Of a stretch of 64,000 nt of DNA, positions 34,794 through 47,963 are shown piece by piece. The notes below the pieces were generated by a model. That model was not told where the DNA came from and did not search any database. It saw nothing but the letters and a program-made list of their open reading frames with translations. The stretch's first letter is position 1. Every line of letters starts with the position of its first letter. The stretch comes from Tetradesmus obliquus (Eukaryota > Chlorophyta > Chlorophyceae > Sphaeropleales > Scenedesmaceae): the NCBI GenBank assembly GCA_030272155.1, contig CP126191.1, forward strand, positions 2,068,501 through 2,132,500. The letters are read 5' to 3'. Both the position numbers and the translations under genes were made by a program.

Positions 34794-37374
34794 ATGGACT
34801 CCAGCCTACTCGTTTGGAAAATCAGAATTCAAGAGACCGAGGTTAGATCGCCTTGTGCGACCCGCTCTGTGGCCAGCGCTGGTATTAAACGGTGTTAATC
34901 ACCTGGAGGTACGGTTCTGTTGTGCAGGCTCTTCTTCACAAGCGTAGGTCGGAGCTGCAGCAGCAGCAACAGAAGAGGGCTGAACTGCAGCAGGAGTTAC
35001 TGCAAGAAGATGCCAGACAGGTACTTCCATGCTATGGAATGTAGATACATCCATGTGCTGAGCTTAATTCAGCATGTGCTGCTAGCCTGTCTCATCAGGG
35101 ACTGCCGCTTGGGCCACACCAGCAGCAGCCTGATGTGACACCCCATGCCCTGCCAAAGCATCAGACACTCGCAGCATGTTGTATCATGCAACGTGTTGAT
35201 TGATGAGGTCAATGTGGTGCTGAAACATGCTTGCAGGACGATGTGCGGCAGCAGCTGGCTGCGCTTCTTTCCAGCAGCGAGGGGCTCACTGCCAGTGAGC
35301 TGCTGCTCAAGCGCAACATATCAGCAGCGCGTGAAGAGCTGGCAAAGCAGCAGACCATCGCAGGGTGAGTTGATGTGAGCAAGGCAAAACCTGTTTACGT
35401 GAGCCCCTGAACGATACGTGTGCCGTGTCAATCAACAGCGCTGTTTAACAATTACTGCAACACACTACATGTTTTCTGCGTGAACCTCATGGTCAAGTGC
35501 ACAGGCACTGCAAGCTGGTGACCTGTGGCCAATCAGCTCTGCATACACTCCTGACTTTGCTGTGCAAGTGCTTTGCAATGCATGCTGCTGCTACCTATGC
35601 TGTGAGCCGTAAAGGCTTTGCAGGAAGTCTGCGCTTCCAAATGTAACACAGCTGACTCACCATCTTGATCCACCACTGCTGCTGCTGTTGCTACATCGCC
35701 CCAGACTGTCCAGCCAGGAGCGCTTGTTACAGCAGCAGCTGGAGCGCCTGCAAGCAGTGGTCGGCAGCGAGCAGCGCGTGCAGCAGCAGTACGAGGGCAG
35801 CATCAGCGGCTACTTGCAGGACAAGCGCAGCAGGGGATGCATGCTGCAGGCAAAGGCAGCAAAGGTGCGCACAGCGCAGGACGGCGTCAGACACATTGGC
35901 ATGTGTGAGTGACTGCAAGCATAGTGCGCAGTGCTGTTGCATGTGAGAAGTGCTGCTGGCTCCTGCAAGCATGACATGATGCGCCTGACAGCAGAGGGGT
36001 GACTCATGCTAGCAGACGGTCTCTATGACGCCTACAATGCCGGTGAATGCAACTGCTGCTGTTTCATGCAGCCAAGTACACAGTTGTGGTCCTCACCAAC
36101 AGCATCAGACTCTGTGATCAAGGATATTGCTGGATGCCAGGTCCCTGTTGAGCAGTAATTGTGCATGCTGCACTGCACTGCAACACTCAGGTCGCCGCCA
36201 GGCTAGAGCAGCTGCAGCAGCAGGAGGAGCGGCTATGCATGGATCAGCAGCTTGCGCGCCTGCAGCAGCAGCAGGCAGCGCTGCAGGCAGAGCTTAGCCA
36301 GCTTGCGGAGACGCTGACCAGCAGCAAGCAGGCCAATGTTGTGGCGCGCGCAAAAGTGGCAGCAGCCACCAGCGAAACGACGGCGGAGCTGCAATCTGCC
36401 CAGGTGGGAGCGGGCCGCAGCTGCTGCCGTTTGCCGTCGAGCACTGCACGTGCTGTGACTGTTGTGCCGGCTGATACAGATTGTACAGACGTGTTTAGAC
36501 TGTGGGTGTGTACAGCACAGCAGCTTACAACTCTCCTGCAAGCAATCCTGTTCAATGTGAAGGTCCTGGCATCGCTCGGGCGCTTCAGACCAGTGGATCA
36601 CTGCTTGTGGGTGCCACCCTTTGAACACTGTGGGATGCAGCCTGTTTAGTGCACTGTGTTCAGCACAATTCACACAGAGGTCAAGTATGGTCCGACACTG
36701 CAATCGCTCGGGTCAGCATTGGCAGAGCTTACTCGTTACCACGCCCACAGCAATGAGGAGTGCCATCAACGATTGTATAAGAACGAATTTACACATCCTC
36801 CGACTCCTCGATTGTCTCTGCCTCATGAAGAGCTTGCATACACCGCAGCTTGCCGGACAGCATGAGCAACACGCACACGCCATGTTTGCTCTGGTGCAGG
36901 AGCGGTGTGCAGCACTCAAGGGGGAAGCATTCCAGATGGGGCGGCAGCAGGCAGTCAACGACACAAGGCAAGTGCACAGGATTGCCGCAATCCTGGCAGG
37001 AAACACAGCCTGGCACATACACAGCAGCTTAGCACTGGCCAGTGTCCGCAGTGCCGCCTTGCATGTATGTATGGGCCCTGGCCACCATTGCTGATTAGCT
37101 CTGAACTATTGCTTTGTGCTCCTCCTGTTTGCCAGCATCCTGCACATAGCATCAGGTGGAGTCGTTCAAACCAACTCAGCTCTTGGATTTGGCTCTTGGC
37201 GTATCAAACCGGGGCTAAGCCTGACACAAACTATTTGCTGCTGATGCTGCCTGCAGGCTTCGGCAGCTGCGGCAGGAGGGTGGCCGGCTGCAGCAGCAGT
37301 GCTGTGAGCTGGACCAGCTGCTGTCCCGTGCCGCTGCCACCATCGACCAGCTGGCCAGCAGCTGCGACCTGTGA
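34794..37374 (+). CDS. Coiled-coil protein, 275 residues
   Basis: Seven exons (34794-34841, 34928-35020, 35237-35364, 35705-35864, 36191-36403, 36900-36967, 37257-37374) join with consistent phases. Almost the whole protein is heptad-like and rich in Gln, Leu, Glu and Ala: ELQQQQQKRAELQQELLQED, SAAREELAKQQTIAG, LSSQERLLQQQLERLQAVVG, RLEQLQQQEERLCMDQQLAR, and a last exon with LRQLRQEGGRLQQQC. There is no transmembrane segment or catalytic motif. A structural or scaffold role (cytoskeleton, centriole or flagellum) is a guess. Intron 6 uses a GC donor (AG|GCAAGT at 36968); the first intron uses GTTAGA. The start is the only Met that keeps phase with exon 2. Confidence 0.75.
36775..36809. repeat. 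Dispersed palindromic repeat, copy 2
   Basis: Partner of 16555-16589; it lies in the intron 36404-36899 of the coiled-coil gene. The 21-bp core is identical. Confidence 0.6.
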
Positions 37375-40360
37375 CTGATTAGGTGGTCGCCCAATGAGCC
37401 TGCCATTGGCTCGAAAACGAGCCGTGTTCCATCGTGTTAAACACCAATCGCTACGTTTGCAAGGGCTGCAGCGCATGGCAGCTGCCAGCCGGCGGCTGCC
37501 TCATTATCAAATTGCAAGTCCCGCGCATCAGGAGCAGGCCACAGGGTCAGCAGGAGGTGTTTTGCAGTACCAGGGAAGCGTGAGTGACAGTTGCAATTAC
37601 ACCAAAAGAGTGTGTTGGCGCGCTTTCATACATGACAAATCTGTGCTGAGGTGCATGTTGAAAGAGTGATCACAGCCAAACCCGCCTGTCTGCTGCCAAC
37701 CTCAAGCCATAATGCAAAATGCCAACCGCTTTGATCAACGTAATCACCACATGATGTTGCTGGCTGCTTGTCTGGCGTCAAGACACCCACACAGCAACAA
37801 GCCGCCTAGCAAGACACTGCGTGTCCTGCCAATATGGAACAACAAGCCACATGTAGCTGGCTGGTGGATGCTTTGAGGACATGAAGCTGGCACATGCAAT
37901 ACGCGCCCCATATCGCGGCGATTGAAATAGACAGAGTGCAGCAATGCATATATGAGTCACTGAGAAGCAAATCAACGCAGCCCTATAGCCCAATTGAACG
38001 GAGAAAGCAAGTCCCCAGGCTGCATGCACACCAAGTGCACAGCAGCATGTGGCTGACACCGTCAGCCAGTGGTGCTGTTGCTGCTGCCAGCACCATCACA
38101 TGCAACAGATAGTTGCAGCGCTGTGCTTGATGGCCAGCAATGATGCCATCCTGCGTGCAGAGCTCAGCTGCTCAGCACCCAGCCGCGCATGCATGCACAA
38201 ATGCTGTCGGCTGCAACGCCAGGCCAGCCGCATGCAGCGAGCCTCCTTTGCACTGCCAGCCAGGCACACCTGTACGGCAGTTGACTAGTGCAGAATGCAA
38301 GCTGGCATGCATTTGAGAGTTTGGTGTCAGTCCTGCAGCCCCCTCAGCCTTGCTGTACAGCCCATAGCCCAGCGCATCCAGTTTACTGAGGTGTGCCAAC
38401 GACGGTGGCAAAGACAGCCTCAGCAACACAGCAGCGCAGAACAAACTGCGGCAATAGCCCCGATTGAAGTGTGCACCGCCTGATGTAACTTGATCATGTC
38501 ACTAAGCCCAGGACAACACGGCACAGACAGACTGTGGCTCAAAGCTCTGCTCAAAGGGACAACTGCTGAAGCATGCATGGCTAGCACAGACAGCAGTCTG
38601 CTGCACAGGCGCATACACCGGCAGACACACCCGCGCGCACACATATACAGAGTTATACACAACAGAGTCCGCAGCAAGTTGCATGCTACTCCAACAACAT
38701 TCGACGACAAAGGCAGAACAGCACCCTATCAAGCGATGGCATCATGAAAGCAAGGCACACTCAAGCCTGTGAACAGCCCTCTAGATATTTAGCATGAGCC
38801 ACCGCAGAACGCAGCTCATTGTCAACCTTTGGAACGCAATAGTAGCAGCATATTGGATGCGCAAAGTGGGTGCTGAAGCACTACATAATATTTGTGTACT
38901 GCGTCCTGTCAACCAGCTGCTGTGGTTGCATGCATAGGTTGGCACAGCGTGCCCTGCTGTGACTTCACTCTGTGAAAGGGTTGGCACTGCAGAAACGCAC
39001 ACGCATACATATGCAGCACCACCCAGCATGTCTGAGAGGCTGCTGCAACAATTTTGACACGTCATGTAACACCAGTGTCACGCGCATTCAAGCATCAGCC
39101 GGTGTACATGCAATGTACTGAACCACATCTGACAGGCTTGCGTCCCTGAAAAGGAAGTAGTGGCGGCTGCAGGCGAAACCCAGTTGTGGCAGCGGAGTGG
39201 TTCCAAACCGCAGGTTCAGCTCAGAAGCCGCAACACGTGCACTGGCCGAAGCCAGATACAAGGGAAGTTCAGTACCACCGCACAGCTGCACCCGCCGCTA
39301 CTGCTCCAACAGCAGCCAAGCAGCCTTGACACCAGCCCCATTTAAGAGAGGCTCGAGAGCGCATCAATAGCAAATAGCAGACACTTGAGGGCGCAAAATA
39401 CAGAAGGCGCCTCGCCTCGTTGCCCTGCCCCCTACAACCTACCAACCAAGTAAGTAGTGCCAGCAACTGCAACGCGGCTGCTGGCAGGCTGACGATGCAT
39501 TCAGCAGCACAGCCAGCAACTGCGACAGAGTTGACAACAGGCAACTGTTACATGCACATGCAAAACCTCCCAATGCTGGGCTGGCAAGGCACTCAGCAGC
39601 ACAGCCAGCAGTGAGCATCAGATCTGACGCTCATCAGGATGTATTGTATAAGACATTACACACACGCCAAACTCCCATGCAGAGTTAGCAACAAAGCTCA
39701 CACACACGTCTCAACACATTGAGTCCTGGTTGCATCAATCTCCCCCAGACGGGCAAGGTTACTCATGCAACTCCTACCATGCATGCCGCTTGCCGTGTCT
39801 GGCACCAGCATGTGGTTCTGACAACATCAGCAGCGAAAGCGCGCTTTCGAACCTTTTGCCAAGCCCCAGCATTCAGGCTCATGTGCTTGACAACACAACA
39901 AGCACCGCTGGACGCCAGCTGGCTATGCGATGTGGAACTTCAGGGCACCTAAGAGCTGCCCAGTGGGCGCTGTGCCTGTCCGCTTGCACGACAAGATCCA
40001 GCATCCGCTGCACATACGCTATGATGCTGCACAAGGGTTGGGGCAGCGGTGGCCAAATGCCAAAAACCGCAGGCCTCACATAGCAGGCAATAGCAACAGC
40101 TGAAAACACGCGCAGCGCGCAATGCATTATAGCATCAATGCTGACAGGCCCACAGGGCACGCGCTCCCTGAATGGAAGGCGGCTCCCTAGCAGCCCTGTT
40201 CGCACACAGCTGCATGGTTGTGTACTGATGCATGCAAAAGCGTGCATTGAATGCATTGGCTGTGCAGTTGAATGCAAGTTGTCCTCAACTTGCGCTGTCT
40301 GTGCTTCAAATTCAAAACATGTTGGGTTGCTGCACCCGATGCCAACACACGAGGCAGTGT

Positions 40361-40419
<59 letters not shown>

Positions 40420-41293
40420 CATAATACAGGCTCAGAGGTGCCGCAGCCTACCGTGCATAAATATATCAAGACTGTGCATACATATGCAGGTTGTATGAAG
40501 GTAGTAGCCGCTGCCAAGCTGCCAACACACAAGGCAGCGGCATTAGCAGCAGTAGCACGGCTGCCTGCCTGTTGCAGAGACACGGTTTACGCAACAACTC
40601 AAACATTGTGGGCAATGCATGCTCAGTGATTGCCACCTGTTGCTCCGCGCACTGAAGCATGGCAGGTGAGTTCAAACAACTCAGTGTGAAGACGCATGCA
40701 GGGGCTGTGGATGCTGGCAGGTGCATTCATTCGCCTGACCAAGCTCCAGAAGACACAGTGGCCAGCAAGGTGTAGGGCGGTGATACCAGCAGTGCACTGC
40801 AGGATGATGCATCTGCATCTGCAGACGCAGATGCAATTAGCAGGAGGGTGCATCTGCTGCAGCCCCCTCCATAGCTGCTGCAGCCACATCCAAGCTGAGC
40901 GCAGGCACGTGCACACGCTGCAACCTCAGTACCAGCACAACACAATAGTGCTATACACTACTAGACATAAAGTCAAACCAGTGCTTGATCTCTGTAAGAA
41001 TGCATGTGGACATTGACTCCACAGAAACCACCCAACAGCGACAGTCTGCTGCAAACAGCAGCATGCCGCGCAGCCCTGCACACAGGCAACAGACAGCTGT
41101 GCCTCGGCCCAATCCTGCTGCAGAAAGCGATGGCAATGCCGGCAGGCGCCCATGCAGCCGCCACACCATGTCGTATCCCTTTGGCCAAGCCAACAAAGCA
41201 GCATGCAACAGTCATACCCCAAACCACATCGACGCAAGCAGTGAGCACGTCCCAAGCCCGCATCACCGCCGCAATTGCTGCCCGCCTGCCGCA
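37375..41293. other. 3.9 kb between convergent genes, no supported gene
   Basis: Probably 3' UTR and flank of the coiled-coil gene (+) and the CCCH gene (-). It holds a small hairpin at about 37408-37425 (ggctcgaaaacgagcc) and the CAG tract at 40361-40418. Reverse-strand TGTAA motifs occur at 39548 and 39656. Frames here are short, with no domain or exon chain. Confidence 0.55.
40361..40418 (+). repeat. Pure (CAG)19 microsatellite
   Basis: 58 bp of uninterrupted CAG. It lies outside any supported coding exon and gives long Gln, Ala or Ser frames on either strand. It is the longest perfect CAG run in a non-coding position in the window. Confidence 0.9.
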
Positions 41294-43876
41294 CTACTGC
41301 TGCCACTCTGCAGAGCGCAGCTGCAGCTGCATCACCTGCTGCTGCACAGCAGCAGCCGCTGCCTCCTGCTGCTGCTTCGCCGCCAGCTGCTGCTGCTGCA
41401 GGCTGCTGCTCGTCGGCCCGCCTGGCGCAGCACAGGCAGGCGCCAGCATTGGGCCAGCATCCAAACTGCGCCTGCCGCCCAGCCCAGATGGAGGCAGCAT
41501 GGCATTACCATTACCAGCATTCTGGCCGTTGCCGGTAAACAACATGCCTGCTGCTGCCGCATTCACACTGCCAGGTGGCGAGGGCGCTGCCAGCACCCTA
41601 GGGAGGGACCCCTGGCTTCCTTGCCCTGCCTGGCCAGCCATCGCTGCAAAGCCCTGCGCCTGGCTCACCGCAGAACCCTGTGACCTGTCCATCAGTGGTG
41701 ACAGCGGCATGGACCTGTAGCCTAGCCCAGACAGCTGGCTGCTTGTAGAGCATTGGCTGGTGAAGGAGTCAAACGCCGTGTCCAGCATTGGAGGGGTGAG
41801 CTGCTGCTGCTGCTGCAGCAGGGCCGCGCCGGGTGCCACAGACCTCGTGAAGCTGCCGCCGCCAGTGGAGAAAGAGCTCTGGCTGGTGACAGAATCATAC
41901 CCGGTCAGCTCCTGCCGCAGCAGCATCGCCTGCTGCTGCAGAGAGGCAAGGCTGCGAGAGCCCTGGCTCGTGAACGAGTCGTTGTAATTGGCCAGCTCCT
42001 GCTGCAGCAGCGCCGCAGCTTGCTGCTGCTGCTGCTGGTGCTGCTGCAGGGCCAGGCCCCGGCCGCCTGCGCTGAAGCTGCCGCCGCTGCCACTGACAGT
42101 GAAGTGACCGCCGATGCCCACGCCTGCTGTGAAGCTGTTACTGCCGCCACCGAACGCAGCCCTGGCATTGCCAGCAGTGAAGCTGTTGCCTGCGCCTGCA
42201 GTGAAGCTGCCACCTGTGCCGGCGCTCAAGCTGCTCTGACTGGTGAAAGAGTCGCCAAAGTGTGCCAGCTCTTGCCTCAGCGCTGCTGCTGCTGCAGCCT
42301 GCTGCTGCTGCTGCTGCTGCTGAAGCATGGCCACTGCTGTGTTGTTGTTGCCAGCTGTGAAGCTGCCCCCGCCGGCAGCAGCAGTGAAGCTGCCGCCAGC
42401 AGCAGCAGCAGCAGCACTGAAGCTGCCTTTGCTGGTGAAGGAGTCAAACCCTCCCAGATCTTGCCGCAGCATTGCTGCTGTCTGCTGCTGCTGCTGCTGT
42501 TGCTGCTGCTGCAGCTGGAGCAGCAGCTGCTGCTGCAAGGATGCCGCCTGGCGGCCAGAGAAGCTGCCTTGGCTGGTGAAGGATTCGAAGTTGCACAAGT
42601 CCTGGCGGCTGACTGCCGGCTGCTGCTGCTCGAGTCCACGCAGGCTGCCGCGGCTTCCAGGCAGCACACGAGACAAGATGCCACAAGATGGGCCACTGGA
42701 CTCCACCCCTTGTACATTGCCTGCTGCTGCTGCAGAGTTGTCGAGCCCCATCAGCTGCTGCTGCTGGCTATTGAGCTGCAGCAACAGCAGCTGTTGCTGC
42801 TGCTGCTGCTCCAAGCCGCTGCCAGCGCTCTGCTCGACCTGCTGCAGCAGCACCAGGCCCCCGCCGCCGCCAGCTGGCGACAGCAGCTCCCCACCCACCC
42901 CACTTGTGAAGCTGCCGTTGCTGATCTGCACCACCTCTCCTGTGTTAGTGACAAGCCCCAGCGCTGCTGCACCAGGCGCTGCAGTTGCCCCTGAGAAGCT
43001 GCCACCAGATAGTGCCACACCGCCCACACCCGCTGCTGCTGCTGCTGCGTCGCCGGCTTCGGGTTCAGGCGTGCGGAGGTCTTTGTGGCTGTGTGCGAAG
43101 AAGCAGATCTCGCGGTTGCATTTCTCCCCCAGGTTGCACAGGGTGGTCTTGTACCTGAGGTGAGGTGTGATGTGGCGTGGGCAGCAGGGTTGCAGGGCGT
43201 CCGCATGTCGGTGCTGTGCGCTGGTCTGCACTTCGGGTGCAAATCAAGCATGCGTGTGCAATTGAGCTGTAGCAACTATCGGCACCACAGGTGGACAAAG
43301 CAGCGTTTGAGAAGGACTACATGTTGCGATGATCTTTCCATGGAAGCAATGCATTTTGAGCCACTGACCTGAGTGGGTGCAAGCTCATCTCAAACGTGTT
43401 GTGGCTGAATGGACAGTCGTCCCCTGCTGAGCACTCCCCGGCCTGCAGCAAGCAGCCACAGCAGATTGGCGTCAAACGCACATCAGCAGCGTCATAGCAA
43501 TGCATGGCACACCTGTGGGTGGCCACGTGCTGGTGCATGTATACTCTAGTACTGCAGGTACCGCAGCATGCAGCATGCATGTGTATATGGTACCGCATCC
43601 TGCAAGTCTTCCTGCAAGGCTTTGACATGGCTATGATGTGCCTGCAGCTTCCAGGGGCCACTGCAAGCAGCTGGCGCAGGCACACAGTGCGGCGCTGCTG
43701 CATGTGACGCAGCAGTGAAGTAGCTGTTGGCTGGCTTGCGCACACACCACCTTCAAGTTGACGCAGAATGTTGGCTTGTGCACGCTCGGATGGCGCCGCT
43801 GCGCTGCTGTCTCGCCCGGGTGGCGCCAGGGGCAGTGCTTCCAGTTGTGGTGGTCCGTTCTGAGGCATTGCTTGAC
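41294..43876 (-). CDS. RR-type tandem CCCH zinc-finger protein, N-terminus unresolved
   Basis: Exons on the minus strand: 43876-43751, 43442-43369 and 43154-41294, phases consistent. Exon 1 here reads KQCLRTDHHNWKHCPWRHPG, the plant block C-x8-HDW-x-x-CPF-x-HPGE in diverged form. Exon 2 gives ECSAGDDCPFSHNTFEMSLH (a CCCH finger). Exon 3 opens YKTTLCNLGEKCNREICFFA, then H (C-x5-C-x4-C-x3-H, the second finger of RR-TZF proteins). Plant RR-TZF proteins bind AU-rich RNA and act in mRNA turnover and stress granules. The 590-residue C-terminal tail is Gln/Gly/Ser/Ala-rich and carries repeated (D/E)SFTSQ and GSFTAG motifs. At least one more 5' exon is needed; a candidate region is 44100-44260, but I could not close it. 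Confidence 0.85.
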
Positions 43877-46800
43877 CTGCAGGAAGGGCAAGTAAACCGA
43901 CAGCAACGGCCCACATCAGCCTGAGAGTGCGGACAGCAGCAGAGAGACCCTGCATCCTACTACTGACACAGGCTGCATGCACAGCTGTGCTGCGGGTGCT
44001 CAAAGACTGAACAAGCTTATGTCTGCAGCAAGCTGGCCGGCTAAAGGAGTTTATGACGGAGTAGTGCTGATGTGCTACTGTAGCTGCCCCGAGCTGGATG
44101 GTGCACGCCCGGGAGCAGTTCTTGAGCGTCAGTAAGACGCCAGCAGCTTTCAAATAATATGCAGAAGCCAGGATCCAGCTGCGCGATGGCCTGAACTCTG
44201 CTGAAGAAGGCCTCACGCCCCGGGTACTGCTGCGGCTGGCACCATGACTTGACAACCTGTTATCACCTTGTACTCATACATCATATACTCATCGCTCCAC
44301 TGCCGGTTCTGATGGCTCGGCATTTTTGCTTCCGGCTCTCTCGAACACAGCTCGAGCCTATCGGCTTGTTGTGCCCGTCGATAAGCGCTAAAACGTAACT
44401 GTCAGCATCCACATTAGGACGAACAAAGGACTAGTCCAGTCGCTGACGCTGGCTCTGGCGGTCACCGGAGAAGGTACACAAACGCTCTTCGGGCCTGATT
44501 ACTCGTATAAAAGCATACACTTGAGTGTTGTGAGGACTGTGTGCGGTATCACCTGATCGCGCTCGGTTTCGTCAAAAGCACAGGAGGTTTGGGGCTCAGG
44601 TGAGGGGGCCGTGAGAGTATGAGCTGTTTGCACCCACACATGGTATGACCAGTTATGTTTGCTCTTTGTATGTGCACTGGAGGTCGCGCACTCTGTCGCG
44701 CCTTGGAACCCGCGGAGTCGGTGTGAGTAACAGTGCCCGGGGCGACAGCGGGTTGTAAGGTGTGCGAGCTGTCATCAGACGTCGTTGCAAGTCTTGCGTG
44801 CTAGCAGTAGCACTGTATGTTTGAAGGTGGCTACTTCCTATTGTTGTGCCAGCTGCATGTGGGCAGCTGGTGTACAACTGATCTGCAAGCTCCCCCAGTC
44901 ATTGGTAGTGCAGGGCCTATGTTGCTGCTCGCGAAGTTGGTTGCTGCGTACAGGTACCATGACCAGGGCCTTGGAACGACGTCCCACGTCACTGCCATAT
45001 TCCTGCAGCACAGCAGCTGACTATCAACTGCACAGCTCTGTCCCAGCCTGGGACCCATTCTTGAAGAGGAAGTTCCACGCCTCAGGAATCAGGCTCCCCC
45101 CCTCCCCATGCTGGTCAAGGACGTCAAGGAGGACGATACATAGTGCGGCTTCTTGTGATATTACGCTCCAGCAACTCGTGCAAACATCATGCCTTCTCAA
45201 CAACATCATCGCTGCCAGCAACAAAAAAGCCTGCACCATGTGTTGAATGATCAATCCTGTCGTGACAGCCCGACAGTCATCCTCATCATGGTGCTCTCAA
45301 GTCTGCTGCGCCGGCAGAAACACAGCAAGCAGCCAACACGGCAGCTCAGCAGGACCTCATAGGCCCGCAGCCAGCACATATGCACTTCAGAACTGACACC
45401 ATGTACGCCTGCACTGCATAATGACAGGCGCCGCACAAAATGCCCACCTTCCAGATAATAGTAGCATCTGCAGACATTCATACACTTTCACCACCTCCGC
45501 CATGCACAACAGCCAACCAGTACATACCCACATGCCCAAAACACACCCGCAACAACCGGCTAACCACACACACACACATGGTGTACTCACACAGGACGCC
45601 TACAAACTAGACTGCTGCTGGCAGCCCAGCAAAGAACAGGCAACGCACTACACACATGCACCCACGCCATGCTACACAGTAGTAGATAGAGATGAGGCAA
45701 ACAGCACACTCTCGTCTGCAACGCTGAACAAACCTTGGTGCAGCCGCCGCACTACACAAAAAGTGCTGATGTACATTGAAACGCTGACGAGCAGGCCTTG
45801 CTCGCGGAAAAGCCTTCCCCACCATATCGCACAGCCACAAAAAAGCACGAAAGCGCCTGGCACCGCAACTAGTTGTGCCACAGCAACTCTTCAGCCTTAA
45901 AGCCGGTACATTAGCTGTACAGCTGATACGTCCAGCTTAAAGGCTGACGAGTTGCAGTGTTAGGCAACTACGGGAGAGAGTGTTGGTACAAGGGTGATAC
46001 AAACCGTACAAAGCAGCACTCAATCCTATAGTAGCGCCACAAGCACACGTCCCTGTTACGCCCGGAATGTTGCTGGGACCATTGCTGTGACAAACTCCCC
46101 TTCGCATCTCCAGCTGCTTCCCGCTGGTTGATCTGGTCCTTTCCATCTCGCTTAAATACCACAAACATATGCGCATGATGATGAGTGGGTAACATGCCTC
46201 CAGCAACACTCACAGAGCAGCATCCAAAGCGCGCTGCTGTGTGTGTATGGGTGCATACTATATTGCGGGCCTGTGTCAGCATTTGTAGCTGGCTTCTTGT
46301 CAACACCAGCCCCAGAAACAGATGCATAACATGCTGAATGAACTCTACGTCACTTCACAGCTGGCAAACCTGCTGATGATAACGCCTCTGAGCGGTGAAG
46401 TATAACTGCCGCCAGCCTGCACGCATGCCAAGCTGTGACAAACTGAGAAGGTCCCTGCTCAGAACTGTATTGGCATTGCTGCCACGAGCATACATACCAG
46501 TGTGCCTGTTTCACACAACACGGCAGCAGTGTCAGTGACTGGCAGGCTTCCACTGTGCCATGCACACAACAAAGCAGCGCGCACAGCCATGCAAGCGCAG
46601 CACAGCTCTCATCTCGATAAGAAGCAGTACAAAATGCTGAAGGTGCAAGTGCAGCAGTGCAGCAGCTCTGCAGGAAGGGCCGGGCATGATAAACAGAGGT
46701 ACACGGCGCTCCACCCTCAAACTAACAGGTTGCAACAACAACGACTCCACTGTCTCTGGTCAAAAATGGCTCCCTTCATGCTCTGCAAGATAGCGGTGCA

Positions 46801-47963
46801 TGCAACGTCCCACTTCCAGCAACGGAAGAGTATACCCAGCCCAGAGCTGCTAGCATCAGCTGACGAACAAGCACGCTGAGGCGTAAAAGCGAAGGTACCA
46901 TGCCGGCCACAGCCAACCAGTGATCGACTGCAAGCAACATGTGTGAACTACAGCCCAGCACACAGGCACGTCAGGAAGCATTGCACTCCGTGACAGCACT
47001 AGCGGCAAGCCGGCTCTGTAGCCAGTAGCAGAGGCACTCACAAGCATGAAAAGCAAGCAGTGAGGCACTCACAGCGCCCTGGAAACCCTGAAACCAGCTC
47101 AGGACATGAAACGACTGCAAACAGCGCCAGCAGGGTTGACCTCCATCAACCCTGTATCTGTTCCAGTTCAAACACTGGCTGGCTCTTTTGACAAGGTGCA
47201 ACACCAGTACAAGATATGCACAAACAGCAGACGCCAGAGACATTCCAGGCACGCAGGTACGAGCACATGCACGCCTGCCAAACAAGGACCACTGCACAGC
47301 ACTGCAAAGCGGCCCACCAGCATGTACCATGTAGCGTGCTGCAGTGCAGGAGACCCTCCCGCCCCTTGCCCTTCCCTGCATGCGGTCCAGTGCAGTAGCC
47401 CACTCACTCGCTCAGTGCCAGCTGAAGCGCATGCACTCAACATGCTTTCGTGAATTAATGCGCACCTCAGTCATCCAGAAAGCCACACACTGTCTCTGCC
47501 AAACTCAGCCACCCAAGCACGTGCTGCCGCCATAGTGCGGCTAAGCATTGCCGGCAAGCACCACACAAGGTATCGAGGGCAGAACGTCCTTTGCAATGCA
47601 CTCGGCAGCGCCACACGCACACCAGCAACAGCAGCGATGCGCAGCTGCTGCCACACGCGACGCAGCACGCGCTGTGCCTCGCGTGGCAGCCTCACATTCC
47701 GCGTGAGTGCTTCAGGAAGTGCAGCACATCCTTGCAGGAAGCCACACACACCTCTTCTGCCCAGCGCTTCAGTCAACCTCTTCACTTCATTCAACTCGCC
47801 CACACTCCCAGGAACGCCACCAGCACACCTCCTGCCTCACGTACAACCAGCGCACCCTCACGCGCAGCGCCCTGACCCACCACTCCCACACCTACACAGC
47901 TCTTCACGATCCAGGACGATGCTCGAAACGCCTGTACTTGTCGGTTTGCTGCTGCGGCTTCGA
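43877..47963. other. 4 kb with the unresolved 5' end of the CCCH gene; otherwise no supported gene
   Basis: The missing first exon(s) and promoter of the CCCH gene should lie at the low end of this interval. Frames near 44785-45254 on both strands have no domain and no consistent splice chain. A ~100-bp palindrome lies at 45869-45968. The high end is 3' flank of the glyoxalase gene. Confidence 0.5.
45869..45968. repeat. ~100-bp imperfect palindrome (fold-back element)
   Basis: The arms gcaactcttcagccttaaag (from 45883) and cttaaaggctgacgagttgc (to 45955) are inverted copies with few mismatches. The centre is the perfect palindrome agctgtacagct at 45913-45924. Weaker pairing continues outward to tagttg/caacta. 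It could form a long hairpin; a MITE or fold-back transposon is the likely origin. Confidence 0.7.

Noticed and set aside
40138..40629. Poly-Ala/Gln protein around the CAG tract
   Set aside because: The frame is held open mainly by the (CAG)19 run; flanks look non-coding and all three CAG frames are open.
44100..44260. First exon of the CCCH gene
   Set aside because: A frame with DPGFCILF resembles the segment before the first finger, but no donor gives the phase 0 needed to join the exon at 43876, so it was left out of the model.
44785..45254. A gene on either strand in this stretch
   Set aside because: Several overlapping frames of 67-153 codons, but no domain, no phase-consistent exon chain and no conserved motif.
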